Source: an uncultured Clostridia bacterium (GTDB lineage Bacteria; Bacillota; Clostridia; TANB77; CAG-508). Taken from it: a stretch of 64,000 bases of DNA. The notes beneath the pieces were generated by a model, which had not been told where the DNA came from, searched no databases, and saw only the letters and a list, made by a program, of their open reading frames with translations. The translations under genes and the position numbers were made by a program. Within the stretch, counting starts at the first letter, position 1. The number at the start of each line of letters is the position of its first letter. Positions 52,138 through 60,334 of this stretch are shown here, in pieces. The stretch is taken from NCBI GenBank assembly GCA_934130975.1, contig CAKOYU010000002.1, positions 138,661 to 202,660 on the forward strand, written 5' to 3'.

Positions 52138-53331
52138 ATGAACAATTTTATAAAAAGTGATTATACTCTAGAAGATTTAGAAGAGTTCAGAGATGAAAAA
52201 GGTTTTATAGATTTATCAAAAGCAGGAATACAACTTACAGATGAATCAAGAGAAAAGAAAGGAACAGAAGAAAGACTAAAGAACTGGATAGACTTTGGTG
52301 GAAAAAAAGTTTTATTAAGAGGAGAAGTTGTAGAAAATTATTCTGTATATGCTGAGCTTATAGTTGAAGAAATTGCTAAACAAATAGGTATTGAAACAGC
52401 ACATTATGATTTGATGAAAATTAAAGATAAAAATGGGGTTGAAAATTTTGGGATTTTATCAGAGTCAATTGTAGACTTTGGCGAAGAAGAATTAATTACT
52501 TTACATGACTTAATTGGAGATGAACCTAAACCTGAAGATAGAATGGAAGATATAGATTTTGAGTCAGCAACCAGATATGAATTTACTATAGATAAATTGA
52601 AAGAAAGATTAGAGATTGCAGGATATTCTGAGCAAGATATTAATAAAATTATATTAGATTATAATAAAAGATTATTATTTGGCTTATCAGTATTAGAAAC
52701 AGATAAACATTCTGAAAATATTGCTTTTTTAAAAAGAACAAATGGAGATGGAAAAATAAGATTAAGTCCTAACTATGATAGTGAATTCTCTTTATTATTA
52801 GAAAGAGATAAAGAAATGATAAAATATTATGTGGATCAACCTTTTGGAGTTGAATCAGAAGCAGAAGTACAAGATCCTAAAATAGGAGTTGTCATAAAAA
52901 AAGAAGATGGCGGTTGGGATGAGATGTGGAAAGACACATTAGAAGCATTAATTGAAAATGATGAAATATATGATTATTATAATGACAATATACGTAGAAA
53001 GGTAAATATGGAATCAATTTTAGAAAGAGTAGAAAAAAGAATAAATGCACCATTACCTGATGATGTACGAAGAATAGCTACAAGAGCATATGATGCGAGA
53101 AATGACTGCATAGAACAAATTATGGATGGTGAATTGATTCCACAAGAAGACCAAGAAGATTTAGATTTTAATACGCTATTAAGTAGTCTTATTTCTAAGG
53201 GAACTCAAAGTGGGATAAGGACTGGTGAACAGGTGGATATAGGAAGAGCTATGGAAAAAGATATGAAAAGAGAAAAAGCAATTGATGATAAAGATATTCT
53301 TAGTAAGTTATTTCCGAGTTTAGATGATTAA
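52138..53331 (+). CDS. HipA-like (CtkA-type) protein kinase
   Basis: A 397-residue protein with the protein-kinase fold of the HipA family. A KKVLLRG segment is followed by a helix with YSVYAELIVEEIAKQIG and HYDL, as in the N-lobe of HipA/CtkA. Asp189 and Asn194 in ETDKHSENIAFLKR are the catalytic Asp and metal-binding Asn (HipA form), and Asp214 in SPNYDSEFSL is the DFG-equivalent Asp. HipA kinases phosphorylate tRNA synthetases or other targets and act as toxins controlled by an antitoxin. Here no HipB-type helix-turn-helix gene is adjacent, so the partner would be unusual. Confidence 0.72.
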   Translation: MNNFIKSDYTLEDLEEFRDEKGFIDLSKAGIQLTDESREKKGTEERLKNWIDFGGKKVLLRGEVVENYSVYAELIVEEIAKQIGIETAHYDLMKIKDKNGVENFGILSESIVDFGEEELITLHDLIGDEPKPEDRMEDIDFESATRYEFTIDKLKERLEIAGYSEQDINKIILDYNKRLLFGLSVLETDKHSENIAFLKRTNGDGKIRLSPNYDSEFSLLLERDKEMIKYYVDQPFGVESEAEVQDPKIGVVIKKEDGGWDEMWKDTLEALIENDEIYDYYNDNIRRKVNMESILERVEKRINAPLPDDVRRIATRAYDARNDCIEQIMDGELIPQEDQEDLDFNTLLSSLISKGTQSGIRTGEQVDIGRAMEKDMKREKAIDDKDILSKLFPSLDD

Positions 53332-53332
53332 C

Positions 53333-53361
53333 TTGAAAAAATTAACATAATATGATATAAT
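53333..53361 (+). promoter_or_regulatory. Own promoter of the 87-residue gene after the kinase
   Basis: TTGAAA at 53333-53338 and TATAAT at 53356-53361, spacer 17. Confidence 0.6.
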
Positions 53362-53397
53362 ATTTATGATATGCATAAATAAGAAAGGTGGAGTGCA

Positions 53398-53661
53398 ATG
53401 AAATATAATGTCTTTTACAAAGATACTAAAATTGGAGTATTAGAAATTAATGAAGTTGGCCAGCACAGATATACTCCAGATGCTACTGGCATTCAAGAAG
53501 TGAAAGAAAGTCTTTCAATTTTTTATGAATTATTAGTTCCAACTGATTGGAGAGATCCAATACCATTCTTTGAGAATAGAATTAGAGATGCTAAAAGATT
53601 TTCACAGGAAAATGATATTAGAAATCAAACTGATTCATTCAGAATGATTAAAGTTGACTAA
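53398..53661 (+). CDS. Small protein resembling the HipA N-terminal subdomain (HipS-like, tentative)
   Basis: An 87-residue protein. The start (NVFYKDTKIGVLEINEVGQHRYTPD) resembles the small N-terminal subdomain of HipA, which in tripartite HipBST systems exists as the separate protein HipS. The remainder (LVPTDWRDPIPFFENRI) is conserved-looking but unassigned. It has its own promoter, a good site (AAAGGTGGAG), and a strong terminator. In HipBST the small subunit is upstream; here it is downstream, so the comparison is only suggestive. Confidence 0.55.
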   Translation: MKYNVFYKDTKIGVLEINEVGQHRYTPDATGIQEVKESLSIFYELLVPTDWRDPIPFFENRIRDAKRFSQENDIRNQTDSFRMIKVD

Positions 53662-53675
53662 TTTTTCAACCTTTC

Positions 53676-53707
53676 TAAAGTCGCTATTTTAATAATAGCG
53701 ACTTTTT
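53676..53707 (+). terminator. Terminator after the HipS-like gene
   Basis: AAAGTCGCTATT pairs with AATAGCGACTTT, followed by TT. Confidence 0.85.
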
Positions 53708-53728
53708 CAGTTAATTTTCTAAACAACA

Positions 53729-53760
53729 CAAAAGAGTCTTGATTTTACAAGACTCTTTTA
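53729..53760 (-). terminator. Terminator of the YhgE/Pip gene
   Basis: AAAGAGTCTTG pairs with CAAGACTCTTT; on the minus strand it follows the gene that ends at 53778. Confidence 0.8.
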
Positions 53761-53777
53761 TCTATATATTTTGTTTG

Positions 53778-55859
53778 TTAAGCTTTAGCTTCTTCATCTG
53801 ATTTTTTATTTTTAATAACATCAACTATACAAGTAATAGCTAAAGTAACAACTGTAATACCAACTAAAATACCTAAATATTGACCTTTGAAATTTGTAGC
53901 AGTTGGAACTAAAATTTCTCTGAATAATTTGATTGAGTATGTCATAGGTAAGTAAGATGTGATTCCTTGGAATCCTTTATCAATTGTTTCAACTGGGAAA
54001 GTACCACCAGAAGCTGCTAATTGTAATACTAAAACAACTAATGCTAAGAATTTTCCAATATCACCGAAATTTCTAATTAAGAATTGTATAATACTTACAA
54101 AAGTAATACCAACTAAAATGCTTGCTGTGTAATATAATGCATGGTTTTGAATGTCAAAACCTAAACCTAATTTTAAAAGTATAGCTACAATTAAACCTTG
54201 TAAAGCACCAAGTCCAATGTATGCAATATTTTGTAATATTTTATTTTTATAATCATGGTCAAATATTTTAAATCTATGTTTTTGATCATAATATAGAACA
54301 ACATAAGCCATTAAAGCACCAACCCATAAACCAATACATAAGAATAATGGGGTAAAGGCAATACCATAAGAATTTACTTCACCATAAGCTTCTGTTTTGA
54401 ATTCAACAGGTTTAGCTCCAAAATCTTCGATTCCATTTAATGATTTTAATTGTTCTTTAGTATTAGCAAGACCTTCATCAATTGAAGTTTTAAATGTTTG
54501 AACACCTTCAACTAATTTGTTACTTCCATCATAAGCAGAAGCAGTTCCATTATTTAATGTAGTTAAAGCATTATCAATAGTTTTAGAACTTGAATTTAAA
54601 GTTGCTAATCCATTTGTTAATGTAGAACTTCCTGCTGTTAATTGAACTGTACCATTAGATAAAGTTACAATACCTTGATTTAATGAAGTAGTACCTTGTT
54701 TTACTTGAGTTAGAGCTGATTTTAAGCTTTGAACACCAGTTGTTAATTTGCCTAAATCTTGAGTTCCAGCTACTAATTTTTGAGTTCCTGTATATAAATC
54801 GTTTGCTCCAGTTGTTAAAGCTTGACCTCCAATAGTTAATTGTTGGAAACCATCTAAGTTACCTTTTTCAGGATCTTGAGCCAATATTTGACTAGCACTA
54901 ACAGCTAAATATTGTAATGTAGAATCAGTAGTGTTGCCAGAATAAGCTGAAAGCGCTTGTAAAAGAGGTTTTACATTAGAATTTAAATATTCTACTTTTT
55001 CAACATATTCTGGTAGTTTTGCATTCAAATTAGTTGCACCAGTATTTAAATCATTTACACCACTAGCTAATGAAGCGATTCCTGAATTACTTTGAGATGA
55101 TAATTCATCTACACCAGCATTTATTTGAGATATAGCACTATCTAAAGTTTGACCACCGTTTTTTAATGTATCAACACCAGTAGCAACTTGAACTAATCCA
55201 CTTTCTAGACTTTGGCTTCCTGTATAAGCTGATGCTACACCATTGTCAAATTCCTTATAACTACTACTTAATTGGTTTGTACCATCATTAAGTTGTTTAA
55301 TTCCATCATTTAAACTTTGAGAACCATCTAAAATTGAACTAGCACCATCGCTTATAGTTTGTAAGCTATCTGGAACTTCATTTAATTTATCTGATAGATT
55401 TGCGATGATTTCTCTATCAACTTTTGATTGTAAGTTTAATTCGATAGTTTTTACAGCACTATTTATAATTTGTGTTGCTAAATAGTTTGTCGCTTGGTTT
55501 GGTCTGTATGTTATTTGAGCAACTTGTTTATCAGTAGTTGCACCACTTTCTAAACATTTTGTGAAATTTTCTGGAATTTCTATTGTTGCATAATAATTGC
55601 CTTTTTCCATTCCATCATTTGCATCTTCTTGGCTTACTTCGCAAATATTAAAAGTTGCACTGTCTTTTAGACTTTGTACAAATTCATTTCCTTGATTTTT
55701 GTCATCTTTTCCACTATCTAAGTTAACTACTGCTATTTTCATGTCACTTAAAGTTCCATATGGATTCCAATAAGATTTTAAATAGAAAAAGCTATAGATA
55801 ATAGGGATTAATAAAACCACAGCAAAAATCAAGATTTTTAAAATTTTTTCTTTTTTCAT
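53778..55859 (-). CDS. YhgE/Pip-family membrane protein
   Basis: A 693-residue member of the YhgE/Pip group within the ABC-2 membrane-protein superfamily. An N-terminal helix and a MKIAVVNLDSGKD strand open the extracellular domain. A long region of SxxLxxG-type heptads follows (repeated DGxxxLNDG, LxxGxxxLxxG, about residues 165-460), expected to form an elongated helical structure. The C-terminus has about six membrane helices. Relatives include phage-infection protein Pip and YueB and ESX-linked EsaA; the function here is unknown. The TetR regulator gene precedes it by seven bases on the same strand. Confidence 0.85.
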   Translation of the reverse strand: MKKEKILKILIFAVVLLIPIIYSFFYLKSYWNPYGTLSDMKIAVVNLDSGKDDKNQGNEFVQSLKDSATFNICEVSQEDANDGMEKGNYYATIEIPENFTKCLESGATTDKQVAQITYRPNQATNYLATQIINSAVKTIELNLQSKVDREIIANLSDKLNEVPDSLQTISDGASSILDGSQSLNDGIKQLNDGTNQLSSSYKEFDNGVASAYTGSQSLESGLVQVATGVDTLKNGGQTLDSAISQINAGVDELSSQSNSGIASLASGVNDLNTGATNLNAKLPEYVEKVEYLNSNVKPLLQALSAYSGNTTDSTLQYLAVSASQILAQDPEKGNLDGFQQLTIGGQALTTGANDLYTGTQKLVAGTQDLGKLTTGVQSLKSALTQVKQGTTSLNQGIVTLSNGTVQLTAGSSTLTNGLATLNSSSKTIDNALTTLNNGTASAYDGSNKLVEGVQTFKTSIDEGLANTKEQLKSLNGIEDFGAKPVEFKTEAYGEVNSYGIAFTPLFLCIGLWVGALMAYVVLYYDQKHRFKIFDHDYKNKILQNIAYIGLGALQGLIVAILLKLGLGFDIQNHALYYTASILVGITFVSIIQFLIRNFGDIGKFLALVVLVLQLAASGGTFPVETIDKGFQGITSYLPMTYSIKLFREILVPTATNFKGQYLGILVGITVVTLAITCIVDVIKNKKSDEEAKA

Positions 55860-55866
55860 AATAAAA

Positions 55867-56433
55867 TCAATCCTTTCTTAACCCTTTTTTTATAATTTCT
55901 GAAATACTATTTGCTATCATTTGTTCATCCATTGTTTTATCTTTATCAGTCCACTCAAGAATTAGAGCTATATACATTTTATAAACTAAAAATGATGTAA
56001 CATCTAAATCGGTGAATTTGATAAAACCTTTTTCTTTTGCTTTTTGTAGTTTACTTTTGATGTAATTTTGAATTTGTGTGTCAATCAATTCTAGATTTTT
56101 TATAATAATTGGGTTTTTTAACCATTCTGCTTCTTTGGAAATTATATTTAAAAAGTCTTTTTCCTTTCTATATTTCAATAATTTACAAGTTGCTTCGTTT
56201 ACAGTTTCAAAAAAGTCTAGATTTTTACTTTCAACTTCTTCGACAATTGCCTTCATATTCTGGAGTTCTTCTTGGATAAAGTATTCAAGTAAAGCTTCTT
56301 TACTATCAAAGTAACGGTAAATTGTTTTTTTGGTAACACCGGATTCTCTAGCGATTTCATCCATAGATACTTTTTTAAATCCAAATTTATGGAATAGTTC
56401 TCTAGCAACTTCTATAATTTGTTCTTCTTTCAA
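55867..56433 (-). CDS. TetR/AcrR-family transcriptional regulator
   Basis: A 188-residue repressor. The N-terminal helix-turn-helix is typical: VARELFHKFGFKKVSMDEIARESGVTKKTIYRYF. The C-terminal ligand-binding domain is divergent. The start is probably the TTG at 56433, nine bases after AAGGAGG; the GTG at 56442 lies inside that site. It is co-transcribed with the YhgE gene, and a palindromic operator covers the shared promoter, so it likely represses its own operon. Confidence 0.85.
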   Translation of the reverse strand: MKEEQIIEVARELFHKFGFKKVSMDEIARESGVTKKTIYRYFDSKEALLEYFIQEELQNMKAIVEEVESKNLDFFETVNEATCKLLKYRKEKDFLNIISKEAEWLKNPIIIKNLELIDTQIQNYIKSKLQKAKEKGFIKFTDLDVTSFLVYKMYIALILEWTDKDKTMDEQMIANSISEIIKKGLRKD

Positions 56434-56448
56434 GATTAACACCTCCTT

Positions 56449-56505
56449 GTATACTAATATACTATTCTAGTTATTTAGTATACCATAAGTGGTAAGATTT
56501 GTCAA
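56449..56505 (-). promoter_or_regulatory. Promoter with palindromic operator for the TetR-YhgE operon
   Basis: On the minus strand TTGACA (plus 56500-56505) and TATACT (plus 56477-56482) with a 17-bp spacer. The palindrome GTATACTAA (56449-56457) and TTAGTATAC (56475-56483) has one half on the -10 element and one half downstream. Confidence 0.72.
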
Positions 56506-56602
56506 CAGTTAAAAGTTAATATTTATATAAACTTGCAAAAAACAAATCAATATGTTAAAGTATATAATAAATGAGATAACAAATAATGAAAGGAATAAAA
56601 AA

Positions 56603-57265
56603 ATGAATAATTGGATGGGGATTTTAGTTTCATATTTATATATAGCATTAGTCATAATAGGGGCAAGGATATTCGAAAGAAAAGGCAAAGAAGCAAGTAG
56701 AAAATTTATACATATTATGTTAGGAAATTGGTGGTTTATAGCCATGTACTATTTTACTAATGTATGGTTTGCAGCATTTGTACCAGCAACATTTGTTATA
56801 ATTAATTATATTTCATATAAAAAAGACATAATAAAAGTAATGGAAAGAGAAAAACAGGATGGATTAGGAACAGTATATTATGCGATTTCGCTTTTTATAT
56901 TAGTAATAGTTTCATTTGGAATATATAAAATGCCATCATTAGGGTTAATTCCGAACTTAGTTATGGCTTATGGAGATGGATTAGCAGGTCTGATTGGAAA
57001 AGTAATTAAAAGCAAAAAATATAAATTAAGTGATACTAAAAAATCAGTTGCAGGATCAATCACAATGTTTATAATATCATCAATTTTAATTGGTGGATAT
57101 TTAGCATTTTGGCATACAGGCGAATTTTGGGCAACTCCACATTGGCCAGTAGTATCTATGTTAATAGGATTTGTGATAACTGCAATTGAAGCTATTTCAG
57201 CAAAAGGGACAGACAATGTTACAGTACCACTTGGAACATTATGTATGTTATTATTGATAGGATAG
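56603..57265 (+). CDS. Polyprenol/diacylglycerol kinase-like membrane protein
   Basis: A 220-residue protein with about six or seven membrane helices. It matches the dolichol/phytol-kinase-like family (CTP-dependent): RKFIHIMLGNWW, AYGDGLAGLIGK, KSVAGSITMF and the C-terminal KGTDNVTVPL. It probably phosphorylates a lipid alcohol in the membrane. The ATG at 56603 has GAAAGGA upstream; an ATG at 56552 is in frame but without a site. The S4 gene follows after seven bases. Confidence 0.8.
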   Translation: MNNWMGILVSYLYIALVIIGARIFERKGKEASRKFIHIMLGNWWFIAMYYFTNVWFAAFVPATFVIINYISYKKDIIKVMEREKQDGLGTVYYAISLFILVIVSFGIYKMPSLGLIPNLVMAYGDGLAGLIGKVIKSKKYKLSDTKKSVAGSITMFIISSILIGGYLAFWHTGEFWATPHWPVVSMLIGFVITAIEAISAKGTDNVTVPLGTLCMLLLIG

Positions 57266-57272
57266 AGGATGT

Positions 57273-58049
57273 ATGAAAGAAAAAGATGATAAAATTTTAA
57301 TTGCACAAATAGATGATAAAATAACAATGTGTGAAAATAAAAACAAAATAGAATATACAGATTTTTTAGATTTGGCACAGATAGAATTAGTTAAGAATTA
57401 TATTGATAAGTTAAAAATAGAAAACTACATGAGTTATGGTGGATTTGATCAAGCAGAAAGAAAAATGTTTGTTATTTATCCAGAAAGATTTAATTCTACA
57501 GTTGTAGAAAAGAATTTATCCAATATAGTTAAAATTGTAAGAATACAATTACCAGAAGATTTAAAAGGAAAATATACACATAGAGATTATTTAGGAGCAG
57601 TTATAAAACTTGGAGTTAAAAGAGAGAAAGTTGGAGATATAATAGTTGACAATGACGGGGCTGATATAATTGTTGACAAAGATATTTCTAAGTTTTTGGT
57701 AGAAAATTTAGGAAGTCTTACTAGATTTTCTAAATCTAAAATAGCAATAGAAGAGATAGAAAATTTAAGATCAGTAGAAATCAAAAAAGAAGAGCGTGAT
57801 ATAATTGTTGCATCACTAAGAATGGATAATGTAATTTCTGAACTTGCAAGATGTTCTAGAAATAAGGCTCTTGATATTATAAATATGGAGAGAGTTTTTG
57901 TTAATTTTCAATGTGAGACCAAGAAGACAAAACAGATTAAAACTGGTGATATGATTACAATTAGAGGAAAAGGCAGATTTTATATTAAAGAACTTGTTGG
58001 GCAGACTAGAAGTGGAAGAGTTATAGTTAAAATAGAGAAATATATATAA
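57273..58049 (+). CDS. S4-domain RNA-binding protein (YlmH-like)
   Basis: A 258-residue protein of the YlmH family: an N-terminal domain with YGGFDQAERKMFVIYP and LPEDLKGKYTHRDYLGAVIKLG, and a C-terminal S4 domain (DNVISELARCSRNKALDII, then GDMITIRGKGRFYI). YlmH binds the ribosome and assists translation or rescue of stalled complexes in Firmicutes. GAGGATG precedes the ATG. It overlaps no neighbour and ends before a repeat cluster. Confidence 0.85.
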   Translation: MKEKDDKILIAQIDDKITMCENKNKIEYTDFLDLAQIELVKNYIDKLKIENYMSYGGFDQAERKMFVIYPERFNSTVVEKNLSNIVKIVRIQLPEDLKGKYTHRDYLGAVIKLGVKREKVGDIIVDNDGADIIVDKDISKFLVENLGSLTRFSKSKIAIEEIENLRSVEIKKEERDIIVASLRMDNVISELARCSRNKALDIINMERVFVNFQCETKKTKQIKTGDMITIRGKGRFYIKELVGQTRSGRVIVKIEKYI

Positions 58050-58056
58050 AACAAAT

Positions 58057-58132
58057 TGGGACCATTCTTGGGACAAAACAGAACCGGTCCCAAATGCGCA
58101 GTGCGCAAAACAGAACCGGTCCTAAATGTGCA
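58057..58132 (+). repeat. ACCGGT dispersed repeat, locus 6 (divergent unit plus two units)
   Basis: GGGACCATTCTTGGGAC precedes two units with AGAACCGGTCC. GGGAC and GTCCC can pair around each unit. Confidence 0.88.
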
Positions 58133-58144
58133 TTTTTGCTATTT

Positions 58145-58579
58145 TTAGATATCATATTTAGTCATAATATAAGCATCTTGAGTATTATTATAATATTTTT
58201 TTCGTATTCCTAGATTTTTAAAACCGAATTTTTCGTATAGATGAATTGCATGTTCATTAGTAGTATTAACTTCAAGTGTAAAAGTTTTTATATTAAGATC
58301 AGAACATATATCAATTAAAGATTCAAGTAATTCTCCACCAAGACCACGTCCACGACAAGATTTTTTTACTACTATATTATTAAGAGTTGCTTCGTCAAGG
58401 CATATAGAAATTCCTGCAAATCCAACAACTTCATTTTTTTCTTTAGCTATAATATATGTTGTATTTTCATTTTCTAATTCTTGTTTTAAAACATTATAAC
58501 TCCAAAAATTATCAAAATCAGAATATAATGTATCTTTCATATTTTCTAAATCTGTTAAAGTCATTTCAGTAATTTCCAT
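58145..58579 (-). CDS. rimI: Ribosomal protein S18-alanine N-acetyltransferase RimI
   Basis: A GNAT enzyme, 144 residues, normally acetylating the N-terminal Ala of S18. Motifs: VGFAGISICLDEATLNNIVV, the acetyl-CoA loop RGRGLGGELL, and FTLEVNTTNEHAIHLYEKFGF, which is the typical RimI sequence EVRxxNxxAxxLYxxxGF. Its start is three bases after tsaB, the usual Firmicutes pair. Assignment as RimI rests on context and motif; substrate specificity is inferred. Confidence 0.87.
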   Translation of the reverse strand: MEITEMTLTDLENMKDTLYSDFDNFWSYNVLKQELENENTTYIIAKEKNEVVGFAGISICLDEATLNNIVVKKSCRGRGLGGELLESLIDICSDLNIKTFTLEVNTTNEHAIHLYEKFGFKNLGIRKKYYNNTQDAYIMTKYDI

Positions 58580-58581
58580 GG

Positions 58582-59280
58582 TTATTCACTCCTTTTTTGC
58601 TTTTCTTCAAGAGCTCTTTCAGCTTGTGATTTTCTTAAGTATAAAGGCATAACAGAAGTTTGCCCATTTTTTATGTAAGTATTATATCCAGCAACTCCAA
58701 GTGAATAACTACTTAAATCATTTTTTTCTACAAATATACAATTTTGAATATTATTTTCAATTACAGTTTGATTAGCGACTGTGCCATCTCCAACAAAATA
58801 AATAGGAGTATTTTGATCTAATTGAGATTTCAAAGTAGAAATTGCATCATCGATAGTCTTAAATTCTAAAGTTCCGATTTGAGAATATTCATTATTAGAA
58901 TGTTTAAATAATCCATAATACACATTATTATTTCTTGCATCAATCAAAGAACAGATAAACCCATCTTGAGAAATATTATAAGCAAGTGATTCTAAGGCAT
59001 TAATACCAACACATGGAATATTTAAAGAATCTTGGAAGGCAAGAACTGTTCCAACACCAATACGAATACCAGTAAAAGACCCAGGTCCTTTATCACAAAC
59101 AATTAAATCTATGTCTTTTAAAGTGGTATTTGTTTCTATTAAGGCTTGTTCAATAACAGGCATAATTTTCTCAGAATGGTTTCTTGCATCATTTACTGTA
59201 ATTTCTTTAATACATTTTGAATCTTCTAATATTGCAACTGTACATAAGTTGCTTGCTGTATCTATACTTAAAATTTTCAT
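58582..59280 (-). CDS. tsaB: tRNA threonylcarbamoyladenosine biosynthesis protein TsaB
   Basis: Non-catalytic partner of TsaD in t6A37 synthesis. The 232-residue ASKHA-fold protein has the N-terminal ILSIDTASNLCTVAI, NDARNHSEKIMPVIE, GPGSFTGIRIGVGTV (family hallmark) and the C-terminal PLYLRKSQAERALE. Neither tsaD nor tsaE is in this window. TtATGATTT-type leader with AAAGGAAGT precedes the ATG. A consensus promoter lies upstream. Confidence 0.92.
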   Translation of the reverse strand: MKILSIDTASNLCTVAILEDSKCIKEITVNDARNHSEKIMPVIEQALIETNTTLKDIDLIVCDKGPGSFTGIRIGVGTVLAFQDSLNIPCVGINALESLAYNISQDGFICSLIDARNNNVYYGLFKHSNNEYSQIGTLEFKTIDDAISTLKSQLDQNTPIYFVGDGTVANQTVIENNIQNCIFVEKNDLSSYSLGVAGYNTYIKNGQTSVMPLYLRKSQAERALEEKQKRSE

Positions 59281-59312
59281 TATTTACTTCCTTTATAAAA
59301 TTATTTTAGCTA

Positions 59313-59341
59313 ATTATACTATATTTTTCTAGTATTTACAA
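59313..59341 (-). promoter_or_regulatory. Promoter for tsaB-rimI
   Basis: On the minus strand TTGTAA (plus 59336-59341) and TATAAT (plus 59313-59318), spacer 17. Confidence 0.65.
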
Positions 59342-59358
59342 GGGAAAAGAGAAAAAGT

Positions 59359-59435
59359 GAACAAAAAAGAACCATTCTTGTGAGCAAAACAGAACCGGTC
59401 CCAAATGTGCAGTGAGCAAAACAGAACCGGTCCAT
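59359..59435 (+). repeat. ACCGGT dispersed repeat, locus 7 (divergent unit plus two units)
   Basis: GAACCATTCTTG is followed by two GAGCAAAACAGAACCGGTCC units with a 32-bp period, placed between divergent genes. Confidence 0.88.
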
Positions 59436-59493
59436 TTTAATCACAAATGTCGAAAATTGTCATATTATATAGTAGTACTGGAGGTGCTAAATT

Positions 59494-59760
59494 ATGGAAC
59501 CACAAGTTGAAATATATTGTAAAAAAGAAAACAAAAGAAAAGATTGTTCTTGTTTATGGACAATATTAGCAGTAGTAGTATTTGCTTTAACATTTTTTGC
59601 TGGTGCTCTTGTTGCAGTTCTTACTGATCTTGTTGCTACATTAGGAATTGGTGCTATTATAACATTACTAATTGCTTTAGGTGTATTAGCAGTAATTGCT
59701 TTAATTGCTTTGATTTGTTGTAATAAAAGTGAAAAAAAGAAAAAATGCTGTTGTTGCTAA
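59494..59760 (+). CDS. Small two-helix membrane protein with Cys-rich ends
   Basis: An 88-residue protein. A charged N-terminus with Cys9, Cys18 and Cys20, two hydrophobic helices (about residues 22-44 and 50-74) and a cytoplasmic tail KKKKCCCC ending in four consecutive Cys. No family recognised. The terminal Cys run could bind metal or be lipid-modified; both are guesses. CTGGAGGTG precedes the ATG. Confidence 0.65.
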   Translation: MEPQVEIYCKKENKRKDCSCLWTILAVVVFALTFFAGALVAVLTDLVATLGIGAIITLLIALGVLAVIALIALICCNKSEKKKKCCCC

Positions 59761-59773
59761 TTTGATATAAGAC

Positions 59774-59815
59774 TAAAAGACTGGTCTAAGGTAAAACTTG
59801 GATCAGTTTTTGTGT
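59774..59815 (+). terminator. Terminator after the small membrane protein gene
   Basis: AAAAGACTGGTCTAAG pairs with CTTGGATCAGTTTTT with two wobbles and one bulge, followed by TG. Confidence 0.6.
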
Positions 59816-59856
59816 GAATAAAAACTAAAAGTCTGAAATTATTTTTAGAAAAAGCA

Positions 59857-59909
59857 TTGACAAAATTAGATTACAAGCGTAAACTGACTATAGGATTACA
59901 AAAGTAATC
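59857..59909 (+). promoter_or_regulatory. Promoter with two BlaI-type operators
   Basis: TTGACA at 59857-59862 and TAAACT at 59880-59885, spacer 17. Operator 1, GATTAC-AAGC-GTAAAC (59869-59884), covers the spacer and -10. Operator 2, GATTAC-AAAA-GTAATC (59894-59909), is perfect and lies at the start site. Centres are 25 bp apart. The TTAC...GTAA pattern suits BlaI/MecI dimers. Confidence 0.78.
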
Positions 59910-59939
59910 TCATTATAAATAATATGAGGAGGAAATTCT

Positions 59940-60317
59940 ATGAAAGAGCAATATGAAATAACAGATGCTGAATTAGAAATAATGCAAGTATTATGGAAAA
60001 ATAGAGAGTGTAATTTAACAACTATAACACAAGAATTAAGTAGAAATGAAAACAAAAATAAAAATACAATAAAAACATTAATACATAGATTAATACAAAA
60101 AGGGGCAATAGAATCACAAAAGATAAATAACAAAGAAGTGGTATACGTTCCTAAAATAAATAAGAAGAAATTTATAAAAAAAGAAAGTAATAGTTTTTTG
60201 GAAAAATTTTTTAATGGAAATACTGAAAAATTATTATTGAATTTTGTTGAAGAGAAAAAGATTACAAAAGAAGAATTGAAAAAGCTTATAGATACATTAG
60301 AACAGGATGAAATGTAA
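59940..60317 (+). CDS. BlaI/MecI-family transcriptional repressor
   Basis: A 125-residue penicillinase-repressor type regulator. Winged helix: ITDAELEIMQVLWKNRECNLTTIT, then NTIKTLIHRLIQKGAIES and the wing NKEVVYVPK. The C-terminal dimer domain follows (FLEKFFNGNTEKLLLNFVEEKKI). In classical systems it is cleaved by the BlaR1 protease. AGGAGGAAATTC precedes the ATG. Two operators upstream suggest autoregulation of the operon. Confidence 0.9.
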   Translation: MKEQYEITDAELEIMQVLWKNRECNLTTITQELSRNENKNKNTIKTLIHRLIQKGAIESQKINNKEVVYVPKINKKKFIKKESNSFLEKFFNGNTEKLLLNFVEEKKITKEELKKLIDTLEQDEM

Positions 60318-60334
60318 GTGGAAGGGGAAAATGT

